From DATJHM01 sp035493895 (lineage in GTDB: Bacteria; Chloroflexota; Ktedonobacteria; Ktedonobacterales; Ktedonobacteraceae), in contig DATJHM010000085.1 in assembly GCA_035493895.1 (NCBI GenBank), forward strand, positions 1 through 48,093: 48,093 nt of DNA, given 5' to 3'. Below the pieces are notes generated by a model, which was not told the origin of the DNA, searched no databases, and saw only the letters and a list, made by a program, of their open reading frames with translations. This document shows, in pieces, positions 1 to 7,151 of the stretch. The first letter of the stretch is position 1, and each line of letters begins with the position of its first letter. Position numbers and translations under genes: made by a program.

Positions 1-1
1 A

Positions 2-145
2 GAAGAGACGACTGCTTGCACAACGCGTGCATTGACACTGCGCACAGACCGGCAACACTATCGATGGTACTGGGACGCGGCCAGCCTGGGGGATAGGCGA
101 GCCCATGAGAGCGTCGAATCCAGTATCGGGCCTATGCCCAATTAA
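2..145 (+). CDS. possible 3' end of a gene running in from the left edge
   Basis: Frame 2 is open from the first bases to a TAA at 143-145 and gives 47 residues ending ...SSIGPMPN. The composition (RWYWDAASLGDRRAHESVE) looks protein-like, but no family is recognised and no start lies in the window. It may be the C-terminus of a gene to the left, or chance. Low certainty. Confidence 0.25.
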   Translation, partial: EETTACTTRALTLRTDRQHYRWYWDAASLGDRRAHESVESSIGPMPN

Positions 146-737
146 CTTGCTCACACACAGAACGTCGCATACCTTTTTGTCCTTGAGCCTGACCGCGCGC
201 AATTGGTCCGCCCTGGACAGGTACGACGTATCGGCGGAACCGACAGACCCGCGTAAATGCGATGTTTATCTTCGCCAGCGGTGTTGATTACCGCCTGAGC
301 AGACAACAAACCGCGACTCGATCAGCACAGGCGATGTGCCTGACCATACCAACTCAACGAACTCGATCGCGACCTATTTTCGGTTATCAGGCTCTGATCT
401 CATATCGACCAAATGACCGGATGGTGGGAGGATTCGTGCGCCCAAAATTCTGCGCCAGCCCGAGTGGTTCCGGGTTTTCGTAGGGGCGGGGTTTATCTCC
501 GCCTGGGGATGATCTCCAGGGATAATCTCCGATTGGCGACAGGTGTGCCCGTGAAGCAATACACCTGGCAACGGCTACCACCGGGGCCTCCCGTGCGAGA
601 CCCTTTACCGGACGTGTGTCTCTGCTATGAGCGCCTGTATACCGAGCCGAAATACGAAGAAGAAATGAAGAGGCTGAGGTGCAACTCGGCCCGGGACGGC
701 CTTTCAAAGCCGCCCATAAATTGAAGGGAAAAAAACA
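146..737. other. intergenic stretch, one doubtful ORF and a hairpin
   Basis: No convincing gene is seen. A plus-strand ORF at 413-724 has no recognisable domain and no clear ribosome site. The minus-strand ORF at 387-863 overlaps it and looks like a shadow. Around 480-520 there are two small back-to-back hairpins (GGCGG...CCGCC and CTGG...CCAG) after a GTAGGGGCGGGG motif, which recalls the extragenic palindromes found elsewhere in this window. At 693-715 an imperfect GC-rich hairpin (GGGACGGC...GCCGCCC) could be a transcript end just before the small secreted ORF. Confidence 0.4.
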
Positions 738-944
738 ATGACCTATACACGTGTAACTCGATGGCTGCTGCCGCTCTTCGTCCTGCTCGTTCTCGCAACC
801 CTGATGCTCTTCGCCCAACTCTCGATGCACTCGCACGCCGCCGCGCCGAAAAATACTAAACATACGGTCACTACAACTGTGACGCCTACGACTACTCCGG
901 TTGCTGGTGGCGGTATGACGCCTGATGCGTCATGGCGAGGCTAG
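738..944 (+). CDS. small putative secreted or membrane-anchored protein
   Basis: This 68-residue ORF starts at an ATG 10-15 nt after a purine stretch (GAAGGGAAAAAAAC), a usable ribosome site. Residues 9-35 form a signal-peptide-like segment: basic start (TRVTRW), hydrophobic core LLPLFVLLVLATLMLF, then HSHAAA. The rest is Thr/Pro-rich and low complexity (TTTVTPTTTPVAGGG), as in cell-surface linkers. A strong rho-independent terminator follows 15 nt after the stop, which supports expression. No family is recognised. It could be a short exported peptide or a truncated remnant of a larger surface protein. Confidence 0.5.
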   Translation: MTYTRVTRWLLPLFVLLVLATLMLFAQLSMHSHAAAPKNTKHTVTTTVTPTTTPVAGGGMTPDASWRG

Positions 945-958
945 AATATATACGGCAC

Positions 959-1008
959 TTGAGAAGCAGCAAGTTTAATAGCTGCTTCTCAACCTTTTAA
1001 TTTTTTAA
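959..1008 (+). terminator. rho-independent terminator
   Basis: TTGAGAAGCAGC and GCTGCTTCTCAA form a perfect 12-bp stem (959-970/981-992) with a 10-nt loop, followed by a T-rich run (CCTTTTAATTTTTT). It would end transcription of the small ORF at 738-944. It also lies at the 3' side of the minus-strand STAND gene that stops at 997, so it separates two convergent units. Confidence 0.85.
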
Positions 1009-3708
1009 CTTTTTTACTGAACTAAGCCATTGTTTTACTTCATCTGTTTTACGGTGTTCCATTGTTTCTAAGGCTCTCATACTCATTTCTCCGAACTTGA
1101 GCGCTTCCTGGGTGTTCCCTCCGGCTAAAGCCACTCTTGCTACTCCATAGTTTGCTAGTGCCATTAAATCTTGCATATCTTCTGATATAATAGTGAGCAT
1201 TTCTTGATAAACTGTGCTAGCTTTCTGGAAGTTTTTTTGTTGTATACAAAGATCCCCATATTCATTCAATACATTACCTGTAATCTGAGGAATGCCAATT
1301 TGTCTGGCTAGAGTCAGACTTTCTTGAAGATATGCATCTGCATGGAAATATTTTTCTTGCTTACTTGCTGTCATCCCCAAATTATTTAGTAGAATGCTGG
1401 TCCATTCACGATGTCCAATTTGACGCGCAAGCTCTAATCCCTCCTGGAAGTATTTTTCTGCTAAGATATAATTTCCCTGTGCATGAAAGAGATTCCCTAA
1501 ATTGCTAAGTAATCCACTGATCCATTCACGATGTCCAATTTGACGTGCAAGCGTAAGTCCTTCCTGGAAGTATTTTTCTGCCTGTACATAATTGCCTCTA
1601 TCTGAATCTGCCGCACCTAAATTCATCAATAATACGCAAGTCTGCTCGCGATCTCCAATTTGACGTGCGATTTGCAGTCCTTCTTTTAAATACATTTCTT
1701 CTTTAGAAAAGTCTCCCTGATTTGCTGCTACAGATCCTAGATTTTTAAGGATCACACTGGTGCGCTCCTTATTATCTAGTTGCTGTGCTATGCTCAAGCC
1801 TTCCTGCAAGTAAATCTCTGCCTGCGTAAAGTCACCACGCCTCCAGTTCGTTTCCCCTAGTCCTGTCAGGAAGGCACTGATCCGCTCCTTATCATCTAAC
1901 TGGCGTGCAAGTTCCAGCCCTTCCTTAAAGAAGCTCTCAGCCTCAGCTAGCTCCCCCTGCTTCTGCGCTATTTGTCCAAGATATAGCAATGCACTGGAGT
2001 TCCCGCCAGAATCTTCTCGCTCTCGCGAAATCTCTTGCATCCGTTTCACGTGCTGTTCGGCAAGAGGATAAAATCCCAATCGGAGCATGGTTGGTATATA
2101 TGCATTTACCAATCTAACTAGCTCGGCTTGCTTGCCATGTGTATAGGCTGAATCGAGGGCGGCGAGGATCGTGCTACTCTCCCTATCAAGCAGTTCGTAG
2201 CTGTAGTCTTTCTTATTTTCTTCAACATACTGAATCGCATACTGAATCAGCCGTTCATGAGGAGCAGCATCCTGCAAATGCACGCGTACATAATCTGCGA
2301 TCGTCTGGTGGATCGTGTAGCGTCCCTCGCCGCTGCTTTCGAGCAGGCCAGTGTCGGCCAGTGTGTCGATTGTGTCGAAATCGCTGTTGGTGATGGCGAG
2401 CGCTGCATCTTCAGAGAAACTGTTGGGCTTGGGGGGGAAGACGGCGAGGGCGTAGAAGGCCGTGCGCACTTTCGCGTCCAGTTGCTGGTCCGTGACGGCG
2501 ATGACGGTCTGGAGCGAGATCTGTTGCTGTTCGAGGGGGAGACTGGGGTGTGTCTCCGATGGTCCGCGTGGCTCGCTAACATACAGGCGTTCGGCGGCAT
2601 CGCTCAATCTCGTCAGGGCCGCGCGAATGCGCCGCGTCTGCCCACTGTACGATTGCTTGCGCAGATAGTTACCGATCAATGTAATCGCCAGGGGCAGACC
2701 ACCCACCGCTTGCACAAGATCGCGCGCTTTCTCCTCATCCTGCGCCACCGCCTGCGGAGCCAGCACCGTCAATAGTTCCAGCCCTTGCTCAATCGTCAGC
2801 TCGTGAATATTGGTTGCGCCATCCCCGGCGATCTGCACGGCAATCGTGCCGAAGCGGGTCGTGACCAGATGGGCGCAGCGTGGGCCGCCCACCTTAAAGA
2901 TCAGCGCATCCTCAATCGTCCAGGCGTCGTCGATGACCAGCAGCAGCGCGCGCATGCCGATCGCCGCCCGAATCGCCCGGGCCCAGGCTTCGTTGCTGCT
3001 GAGAGCTGCCATCTCGCTGGCCGAAATGCCGAGCATGCTGCCCCAGCGGCTCAGGAGGCCGGGAACATTCGGATCTGGTCCGAGGCCAGCCCAGAGTATG
3101 CCATCGCGAAAGTGGGAGCGTAGTTCTGGATCATGAGCCAATGTCACCGAAAGAGCCGTTTTGCCTACGCCCGGCAGACCGTTCAGCGCCGTGAGCGCCA
3201 CACTGCCCCCCGTGCGTAGGCGCCGCCTGAGGGCCGTCAGCAGATCGGAGCGACCGACCAGCTCAACGGCGGGCACAAGCGGAATGGCCGGATCATATAT
3301 CACATCCGGCACCATGGGCGTGGGCGCTGGCGGTTGAATACCCACAGGGTTTGGAGGTGCCGCAGGGTCCGATGCGCGCCCGGCGCTGCTGTCAGCGGCA
3401 GTCGTGACCGGAGAAGGCGGAGGGACCGGCGATTGTAAGGCTTGAGCGGGGCTCGACTCTGTCCGTGTTGGGATTGAGCCTGACCCGGCCCGTGCAAACA
3501 ACCCCAATTCCTCCTCAGTCAGACCAAACAGCATGCAGAGTTTACGTCGGTAGTACGGGTTGGGTTTCGTCAGACCTCTTTCCCAGCGACTCACGTTGAC
3601 ATGTGTGGTCCCGAGGCGGTTTGCCACCTCTTGCTGCGACCAGCTTCGACGGACACGTGCCTCCGTCAGTAGAACGCGGGGTTGAGGGTCTGCGTGTGGG
3701 CTCTCCAT
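997..3708 (-). CDS. XRE-family HTH / NB-ARC ATPase / TPR regulator (STAND class)
   Basis: A 903-residue protein in three parts. Residues 12-70 are a helix-turn-helix of the XRE type (SWSQQEVANRLG, then VNVSRWERG). A Pro/Ser-rich linker follows at about 75-140. An NB-ARC (AP-ATPase) domain starts near 148: Walker A GLPGVGKT at 177-184, Walker B ALLLVIDDAW near 260, and a GLPLAI motif further on. From about 545 to 880 there are 8-9 TPR-like units of 40 residues (AEKYFQEGLELARQIGHRE type), several almost identical, which suggests recent repeat expansion. In STAND proteins the TPR part senses a ligand, NB-ARC switches by ATP-driven oligomerisation and the HTH would bind DNA. The target and ligand are unknown. 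It stands alone; its closest neighbours are a terminator downstream and a 170-bp upstream gap. Confidence 0.85.
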   Translation of the reverse strand: MESPHADPQPRVLLTEARVRRSWSQQEVANRLGTTHVNVSRWERGLTKPNPYYRRKLCMLFGLTEEELGLFARAGSGSIPTRTESSPAQALQSPVPPPSPVTTAADSSAGRASDPAAPPNPVGIQPPAPTPMVPDVIYDPAIPLVPAVELVGRSDLLTALRRRLRTGGSVALTALNGLPGVGKTALSVTLAHDPELRSHFRDGILWAGLGPDPNVPGLLSRWGSMLGISASEMAALSSNEAWARAIRAAIGMRALLLVIDDAWTIEDALIFKVGGPRCAHLVTTRFGTIAVQIAGDGATNIHELTIEQGLELLTVLAPQAVAQDEEKARDLVQAVGGLPLAITLIGNYLRKQSYSGQTRRIRAALTRLSDAAERLYVSEPRGPSETHPSLPLEQQQISLQTVIAVTDQQLDAKVRTAFYALAVFPPKPNSFSEDAALAITNSDFDTIDTLADTGLLESSGEGRYTIHQTIADYVRVHLQDAAPHERLIQYAIQYVEENKKDYSYELLDRESSTILAALDSAYTHGKQAELVRLVNAYIPTMLRLGFYPLAEQHVKRMQEISREREDSGGNSSALLYLGQIAQKQGELAEAESFFKEGLELARQLDDKERISAFLTGLGETNWRRGDFTQAEIYLQEGLSIAQQLDNKERTSVILKNLGSVAANQGDFSKEEMYLKEGLQIARQIGDREQTCVLLMNLGAADSDRGNYVQAEKYFQEGLTLARQIGHREWISGLLSNLGNLFHAQGNYILAEKYFQEGLELARQIGHREWTSILLNNLGMTASKQEKYFHADAYLQESLTLARQIGIPQITGNVLNEYGDLCIQQKNFQKASTVYQEMLTIISEDMQDLMALANYGVARVALAGGNTQEALKFGEMSMRALETMEHRKTDEVKQWLSSVKKLKN

Positions 3709-3878
3709 ACCAGTCTCCCATCGTGCGCGAAAAATGATAAATATGATTAAAAAAATGATAACACATGATCTGTGGGATGTACATGGTTATAATTCATAAT
3801 TTACTTGGAACGAATACTACTTAATTAAACGTTCCTATAACTACTGTTTCTACGCATTTTTGTGGAGGAGGTTCACTA

Positions 3879-4019
3879 ATGAGAACCAGGAACGTGGTTC
3901 ATTTGATTGTAAGGGCGTCCCTGAAGGCGCACTCTGAGGCCCATCCCGGTGCTTCCTGGGTGAATGCCGACAGAGATGGGAGCCCCGAGGACGAAGATCC
4001 TTCGTTATGGCACGATTAG
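3879..4019 (+). CDS. small hypothetical protein (46 aa)
   Basis: An ATG seven nucleotides after an ideal GGAGGAGG ribosome site (3864-3871) opens a 46-residue ORF that ends in TAG. It begins MRTRNVVHLIVRASLKAH and ends in an acidic tail (SPEDEDPSLWHD). No domain is recognised. The unusually strong ribosome site in an otherwise AT-rich upstream region is the main argument that it is translated. It lies 167 bp before the tail-anchored protein gene on the same strand and may be its leader ORF or first operon gene. Confidence 0.5.
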   Translation: MRTRNVVHLIVRASLKAHSEAHPGASWVNADRDGSPEDEDPSLWHD

Positions 4020-4079
4020 GATATCTCGAAACACGTAGGGATACGGTTGCATCGCCGGAATGCGAACATCGAGGCTAGA

Positions 4080-4106
4080 GGTAGGGACCGGGCTTTATGC
4101 CGGTCC
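4080..4106 (+). repeat. REP-like extragenic palindrome, single copy
   Basis: GGTAGGGACC then GGGCTTTATGCCGGTCC: GGACCGG (4085-4091) pairs with CCGGTCC (4100-4106) around the loop GCTTTATG. The same hairpin occurs at 33587-33710 and, with a different but still paired stem, at 32636-32657. It lies between the 46-codon ORF and the next gene. Confidence 0.75.
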
Positions 4107-4186
4107 ACGACAAACATCCTTTATGCCTGCCCTGTGCGCCAACAATCGCCCGCATCCCTACATTCAGGCAAAGACCGGAGGAAGAC

Positions 4187-4900
4187 ATGATACAGGAACC
4201 AATCAGTGATCTCCAGAAAATATTGGGAGAACCTGTGGATGAGGTGACAGGAGAATATCGGGCTATTCCTGATCGCACCGGGCAATTTTATCGGGATGAC
4301 CAGCAAGAGCATATTGGCCGTGCTCCATGTCTCCGCCCCCGGTTGACTGTCAGGCTCGTGGCCTTGAAGTCGGAACAGGTAATCACACCGTTTACGCCAA
4401 AACCGGAGGGCGAGACAGGACTGGCCCCTGTCCGCATGGTCCCGTTGGCCTTCTCCGGTCCTTTGACGCCCGAGCCGGATGCGAATATTCTGACAACGCC
4501 CGCGCCCGAAGGCAATGATTACGGCGAAGACTATGCTGAGGACGATGATGCGGATGCGGGCGAGTTCTATCCCTATCTGGATACGCCGACGCCCGAGCCG
4601 GATGCGAATCGGGGTCCCTATACGCCGACACCTGAGAATAACAGCTGGCTCTATCGCGAATCGCCCAAACTGCGTACCGGTCGCCTGTCGGGCGCGGACC
4701 GTGTACAGCCGATCATCTTGTCCATGAAACCAGAGGTCGTCGAATCCGTGAGTGCGGAACTCACCCCTGCCCCAACTCATGCAGCGAAGCGCCATCTGCG
4801 TTTTGATCCAGCGCTAACTATGCTTACGTTCCTGCTTCTCCTGGGAATCCTGGGAGGGATAGGTTTTGGATATCTACTCACTATCGTTTACCAGGGATAA
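4187..4900 (+). CDS. tail-anchored acidic, proline-rich membrane protein of unknown function
   Basis: The start is placed at ATG 4187, which follows GGAGGAAG by the right distance; the upstream in-frame ATG at 4097 lies inside a REP element and has no ribosome site. This gives 237 residues. The N-terminal 80 residues look soluble. The middle (about 75-165) is low complexity and acidic, with a repeated TPEPDAN / TPTPE motif, and resembles an extended linker. The C-terminus (about 208-234) is a single hydrophobic helix (LTFLLLLGILGGIGFGYLL) followed by four residues, so the protein would be tail-anchored with its bulk probably cytoplasmic. The gene is followed after 11 bp by the winged-helix gene at 4912, suggesting a two-gene unit. 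No family is recognised. Confidence 0.7.
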   Translation: MIQEPISDLQKILGEPVDEVTGEYRAIPDRTGQFYRDDQQEHIGRAPCLRPRLTVRLVALKSEQVITPFTPKPEGETGLAPVRMVPLAFSGPLTPEPDANILTTPAPEGNDYGEDYAEDDDADAGEFYPYLDTPTPEPDANRGPYTPTPENNSWLYRESPKLRTGRLSGADRVQPIILSMKPEVVESVSAELTPAPTHAAKRHLRFDPALTMLTFLLLLGILGGIGFGYLLTIVYQG

Positions 4901-4911
4901 GGAGAAATACA

Positions 4912-5454
4912 ATGCAAAAAGTCTACATGCGTGAACCAAAACTGACCGTGAATGCCCCCCGTCTTGATGAAGAGAGAATTATGCATTTCTCATTGCAGGA
5001 AGCTTTACCTTCTACGCATACACTGGCGCTGAACCTGGCCTTTGGCACTCTTTCCTATATCTCCTGCGTGGCAGATCGGCCGTTGCTGTTGATGCAAGAG
5101 CAATTCACCAACGGCGAAATGAGTGTGTTGCTGCCCTTGCTGGAGGCCTTCCCCTACTATTGCCCGTACGAAATCATGTTCGCGCACTTCTATAATGGCA
5201 AAGTCAGCGACAAAATCATCGCCCGCAGTCGGCAGCATCTGCAAGCGGCCGCCGAAGAGGGCTTGTGGGATCAGGAGATGAGACCCGTCAGAAGCGCGCT
5301 CTCGCGCACCCGTTTGAAGCTGCGCCCATTCGGCATCGACATTTCCTCGATCCTTGCCACCGGCTACCTGCTGATGATCTCCAATCGCATGCCGCACACC
5401 GAGGAAGCTGAGCCTTCCAACGTAACTGTGAAATGGGGCAAAAGCCTCGCATAA
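4912..5454 (+). CDS. putative winged-helix (OmpR/PhoB-like) DNA-binding protein
   Basis: A 180-residue protein whose ATG follows GGAGAAATACA. The segment from about residue 75 to 158 has the layout of an OmpR-type winged helix: MSVLLPLLEAFPYYCPYEIM (like the helix before the trans-activation loop), then VRSALSRTRLKLRPFGIDIS and a closing ILATGYLLM, which matches the usual VHISRLRKKL...VRGVGYRL ending. There is no receiver domain, so it would be a one-component or partner-controlled regulator. It is co-transcribed with the tail-anchored protein 11 bp upstream, which could hold it at the membrane. The family call rests on motif resemblance only. Confidence 0.55.
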   Translation: MQKVYMREPKLTVNAPRLDEERIMHFSLQEALPSTHTLALNLAFGTLSYISCVADRPLLLMQEQFTNGEMSVLLPLLEAFPYYCPYEIMFAHFYNGKVSDKIIARSRQHLQAAAEEGLWDQEMRPVRSALSRTRLKLRPFGIDISSILATGYLLMISNRMPHTEEAEPSNVTVKWGKSLA

Positions 5455-5567
5455 AGGGGAATCTCCCCTCAAATCCTGTAGCGTCGCCGCTTGTCTGCGA
5501 CCGGGTCAACGACGAGGTGGTCGATGGGCACCTTATCTACGTGACATTGCGGACAGGCCGCGACGAG
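5455..5567. other. intergenic spacer before the first long repeat
   Basis: The spacer contains GGGGAATCTCCCC just after the stop (a short hairpin) and the phrase GTAGCGTCGCCGCTTGTCTGCG. That phrase has a close relative near 32548 (GTAGAGGCGCTGCTTGTCTGCG), so it is probably another small dispersed repeat family. No gene is seen. Confidence 0.4.
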
Positions 5568-5722
5568 GGAGGATGTGTATGGGTGCAGAATATGCGAGTC
5601 GAGGCGCATAGAGATTGCCGTTACCAGCGGTGATCGTCTCAACCTGATTGGTGGCTCAAGTGGTTGAGGAAAAGAGCCGGGGTAACGTAATAAATACGTT
5701 CTCCCGGCTTTTCTGGCTTCGT
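5568..5722 (+). ncRNA. candidate structured RNA element, copy 1 of a 155-nt direct repeat
   Basis: This sequence is repeated at 9626-9782 with only five substitutions and one short indel. It folds into consecutive hairpins: TATGCG/CGCATA; GAGATTGCCG with CGGTGAT..TCTC; CTCAACC/GGTTGAG; and a long stem AAGAGCCGGG/CCCGGCTTTT extended by ACGTA/TACGT, followed by a U-rich tail (TTTTCTGGCTTCGTT). The last hairpin looks like a terminator for a plus-strand transcript. Three of the five substitutions fall in stems and keep pairing through G-U. One breaks a pair in the first small hairpin and one is in a loop. A short ORF (VQNMRVEAHRDC) crosses both copies but has no good start. It may be a small RNA, a REP-like mobile element or a transcription-ending unit. 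Confidence 0.55.
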
Positions 5723-5820
5723 TACGATGGTGGTCATACGAAATTGCAAAAAGATTGGCAAGAGCTGCTTGCTAAAGCTTGTATCCATATTGTCTCTATC
5801 CGGCTTCTGCTTTTTCGTCT

Positions 5821-7083
5821 TTATGGTTGGGGCAGAAAATTCTGCGCCCCGAACGATCCGCCCAGCACATCTTTCGAGGATGCACCGAGCCAGCGATCGA
5901 GCACTGTTGCGTACACCGAGCGGAAGTCGGTTGTGTATTTCATATTTCCGGCATCATCCAGATTGCTCAGACTCGCGGGTTCGCCATAGATGCCTTTGCT
6001 CACAGGATGACCCAGCACGAACATCGGAGCGGCCGTCCCGTGGTCAGTTCCCTGACTGCCGTTTTCTTCAACGCGTCTGCCGAATTCGGACCATGTCATC
6101 ACAACGACGTTATCGGCTTTGCTGTGATTGACCAGATCAGTGTAGAAAGCAGAGAGTCCATCGGCTAGCGTCTTCATCAAGGTATCGTGTGTTGCTTGCT
6201 CATTGGCATGCGTATCGAAGCCCCCCAGCGTGACATAGCCAACGCGCAGCCCGAGATCCTCGACGATCGCCTCTGCCAGGATCTTGAGGCCAGCTGCGAA
6301 TGAGCCCGTAGGATAGGTAACTGTGGAGCTGTAGTGCGTAATGGCCTGTTGCAACTGGCGGCTACCTTCGTGGGCGTTCAGCGCGGTGGCGTCCAATAAT
6401 GCTGCGTAGGGCGAGGTGCTGGGGTAGGAAGTATAGAGTTTCATGAGCGCCTGGAGTCTTCCCTGGCCTTTATCCGCGTCGACGGGATCGGGCAGGACGC
6501 GATAGCTTTGGGTATTTGCCAGCGTGGGAACCTGGGCATGGATTGATGAGAGGGCCTGAGCCGTCTGTACGCCGACATTCAGCGAGTTGAAAGGATGCCC
6601 ATCTTTGTCCACCCAGCCAGCGACGAGCTTGCCCAGCCATCCTTCGCTGCCACTTCCACCCAGGTCCAGCGTCTGCCAGATATCCATCGCCTGAAAGTGT
6701 GAGAGGCTTTGACTGGGATAGCCCACGCCCTCGACGATCGCCATGTGGCCCGCGTCCCAGATTTGCTTGAGTGGCGCGAGCGAGGGATGCAGTCCCAGGC
6801 GGCCATCCAGCGAAAGGACCTTGCTCTGTGGAATGGCGAGCGAGGGTCGCATTTTATAGTAGAGAGAGTCGGTATACGGGACAACCGAATTCAGGCCGTC
6901 ATTTCCACCGGCCATCTGGACTACAATCAGCGTATGCTCGCTCGCCGCCTGTGCGAAATGTGCGCCTTCCTGAGAGAGCGCTTTGGCGGAGGCGATACCG
7001 CGACTGAAGATCGCGGGCATGATCATTCCTGCCGATACGGCCAGCATGCCATCTCTGAGCAAGACTCTTCGTGAGAACTTCAT
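5821..7083 (-). CDS. DUF1501 family secreted protein
   Basis: A 420-residue protein starting MKFSRRVLLRDG with a hydrophobic stretch to about residue 35 (ASAKA), which is a twin-arginine signal peptide. Family marks are VVQMAGGNDGLNSVVPY (54-70), the FQAMDIWQT region and WSEFGRRVEENGSQGTDHG near 330-350, which carry the conserved Asp/Asn/His residues typical of DUF1501. These are predicted members of the alkaline phosphatase/sulfatase-like fold with no assigned substrate. It is the last gene of a minus-strand operon after DUF1800 (gap 68 bp). DUF1800 and DUF1501 genes are found side by side in many bacteria, so they probably act together outside the cytoplasm. The ribosome site AAGGAAGGG lies next to a (TATG)n tract. 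Confidence 0.88.
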   Translation of the reverse strand: MKFSRRVLLRDGMLAVSAGMIMPAIFSRGIASAKALSQEGAHFAQAASEHTLIVVQMAGGNDGLNSVVPYTDSLYYKMRPSLAIPQSKVLSLDGRLGLHPSLAPLKQIWDAGHMAIVEGVGYPSQSLSHFQAMDIWQTLDLGGSGSEGWLGKLVAGWVDKDGHPFNSLNVGVQTAQALSSIHAQVPTLANTQSYRVLPDPVDADKGQGRLQALMKLYTSYPSTSPYAALLDATALNAHEGSRQLQQAITHYSSTVTYPTGSFAAGLKILAEAIVEDLGLRVGYVTLGGFDTHANEQATHDTLMKTLADGLSAFYTDLVNHSKADNVVVMTWSEFGRRVEENGSQGTDHGTAAPMFVLGHPVSKGIYGEPASLSNLDDAGNMKYTTDFRSVYATVLDRWLGASSKDVLGGSFGAQNFLPQP

Positions 7084-7096
7084 TTTGCCCTTCCTT

Positions 7097-7115
7097 TATG
7101 TATGTATGTATGTAT
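7097..7115. repeat. TATG tetranucleotide microsatellite
   Basis: The TATG unit is repeated 4.75 times, immediately upstream of the ribosome site of the DUF1501 gene (which is read on the minus strand). Such tracts can change length by slippage and alter leader length. Here it does not lie within the ribosome site itself. Confidence 0.8.
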
Positions 7116-7151
7116 TTTTGATGATTTGTCCTGTGAATAGAGATACATGCT

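Noticed and set aside
387..863. 158-codon minus-strand ORF near the left edge
   Set aside because: It overlaps the signal-peptide ORF and a hairpin, has no domain and looks like a shadow frame.
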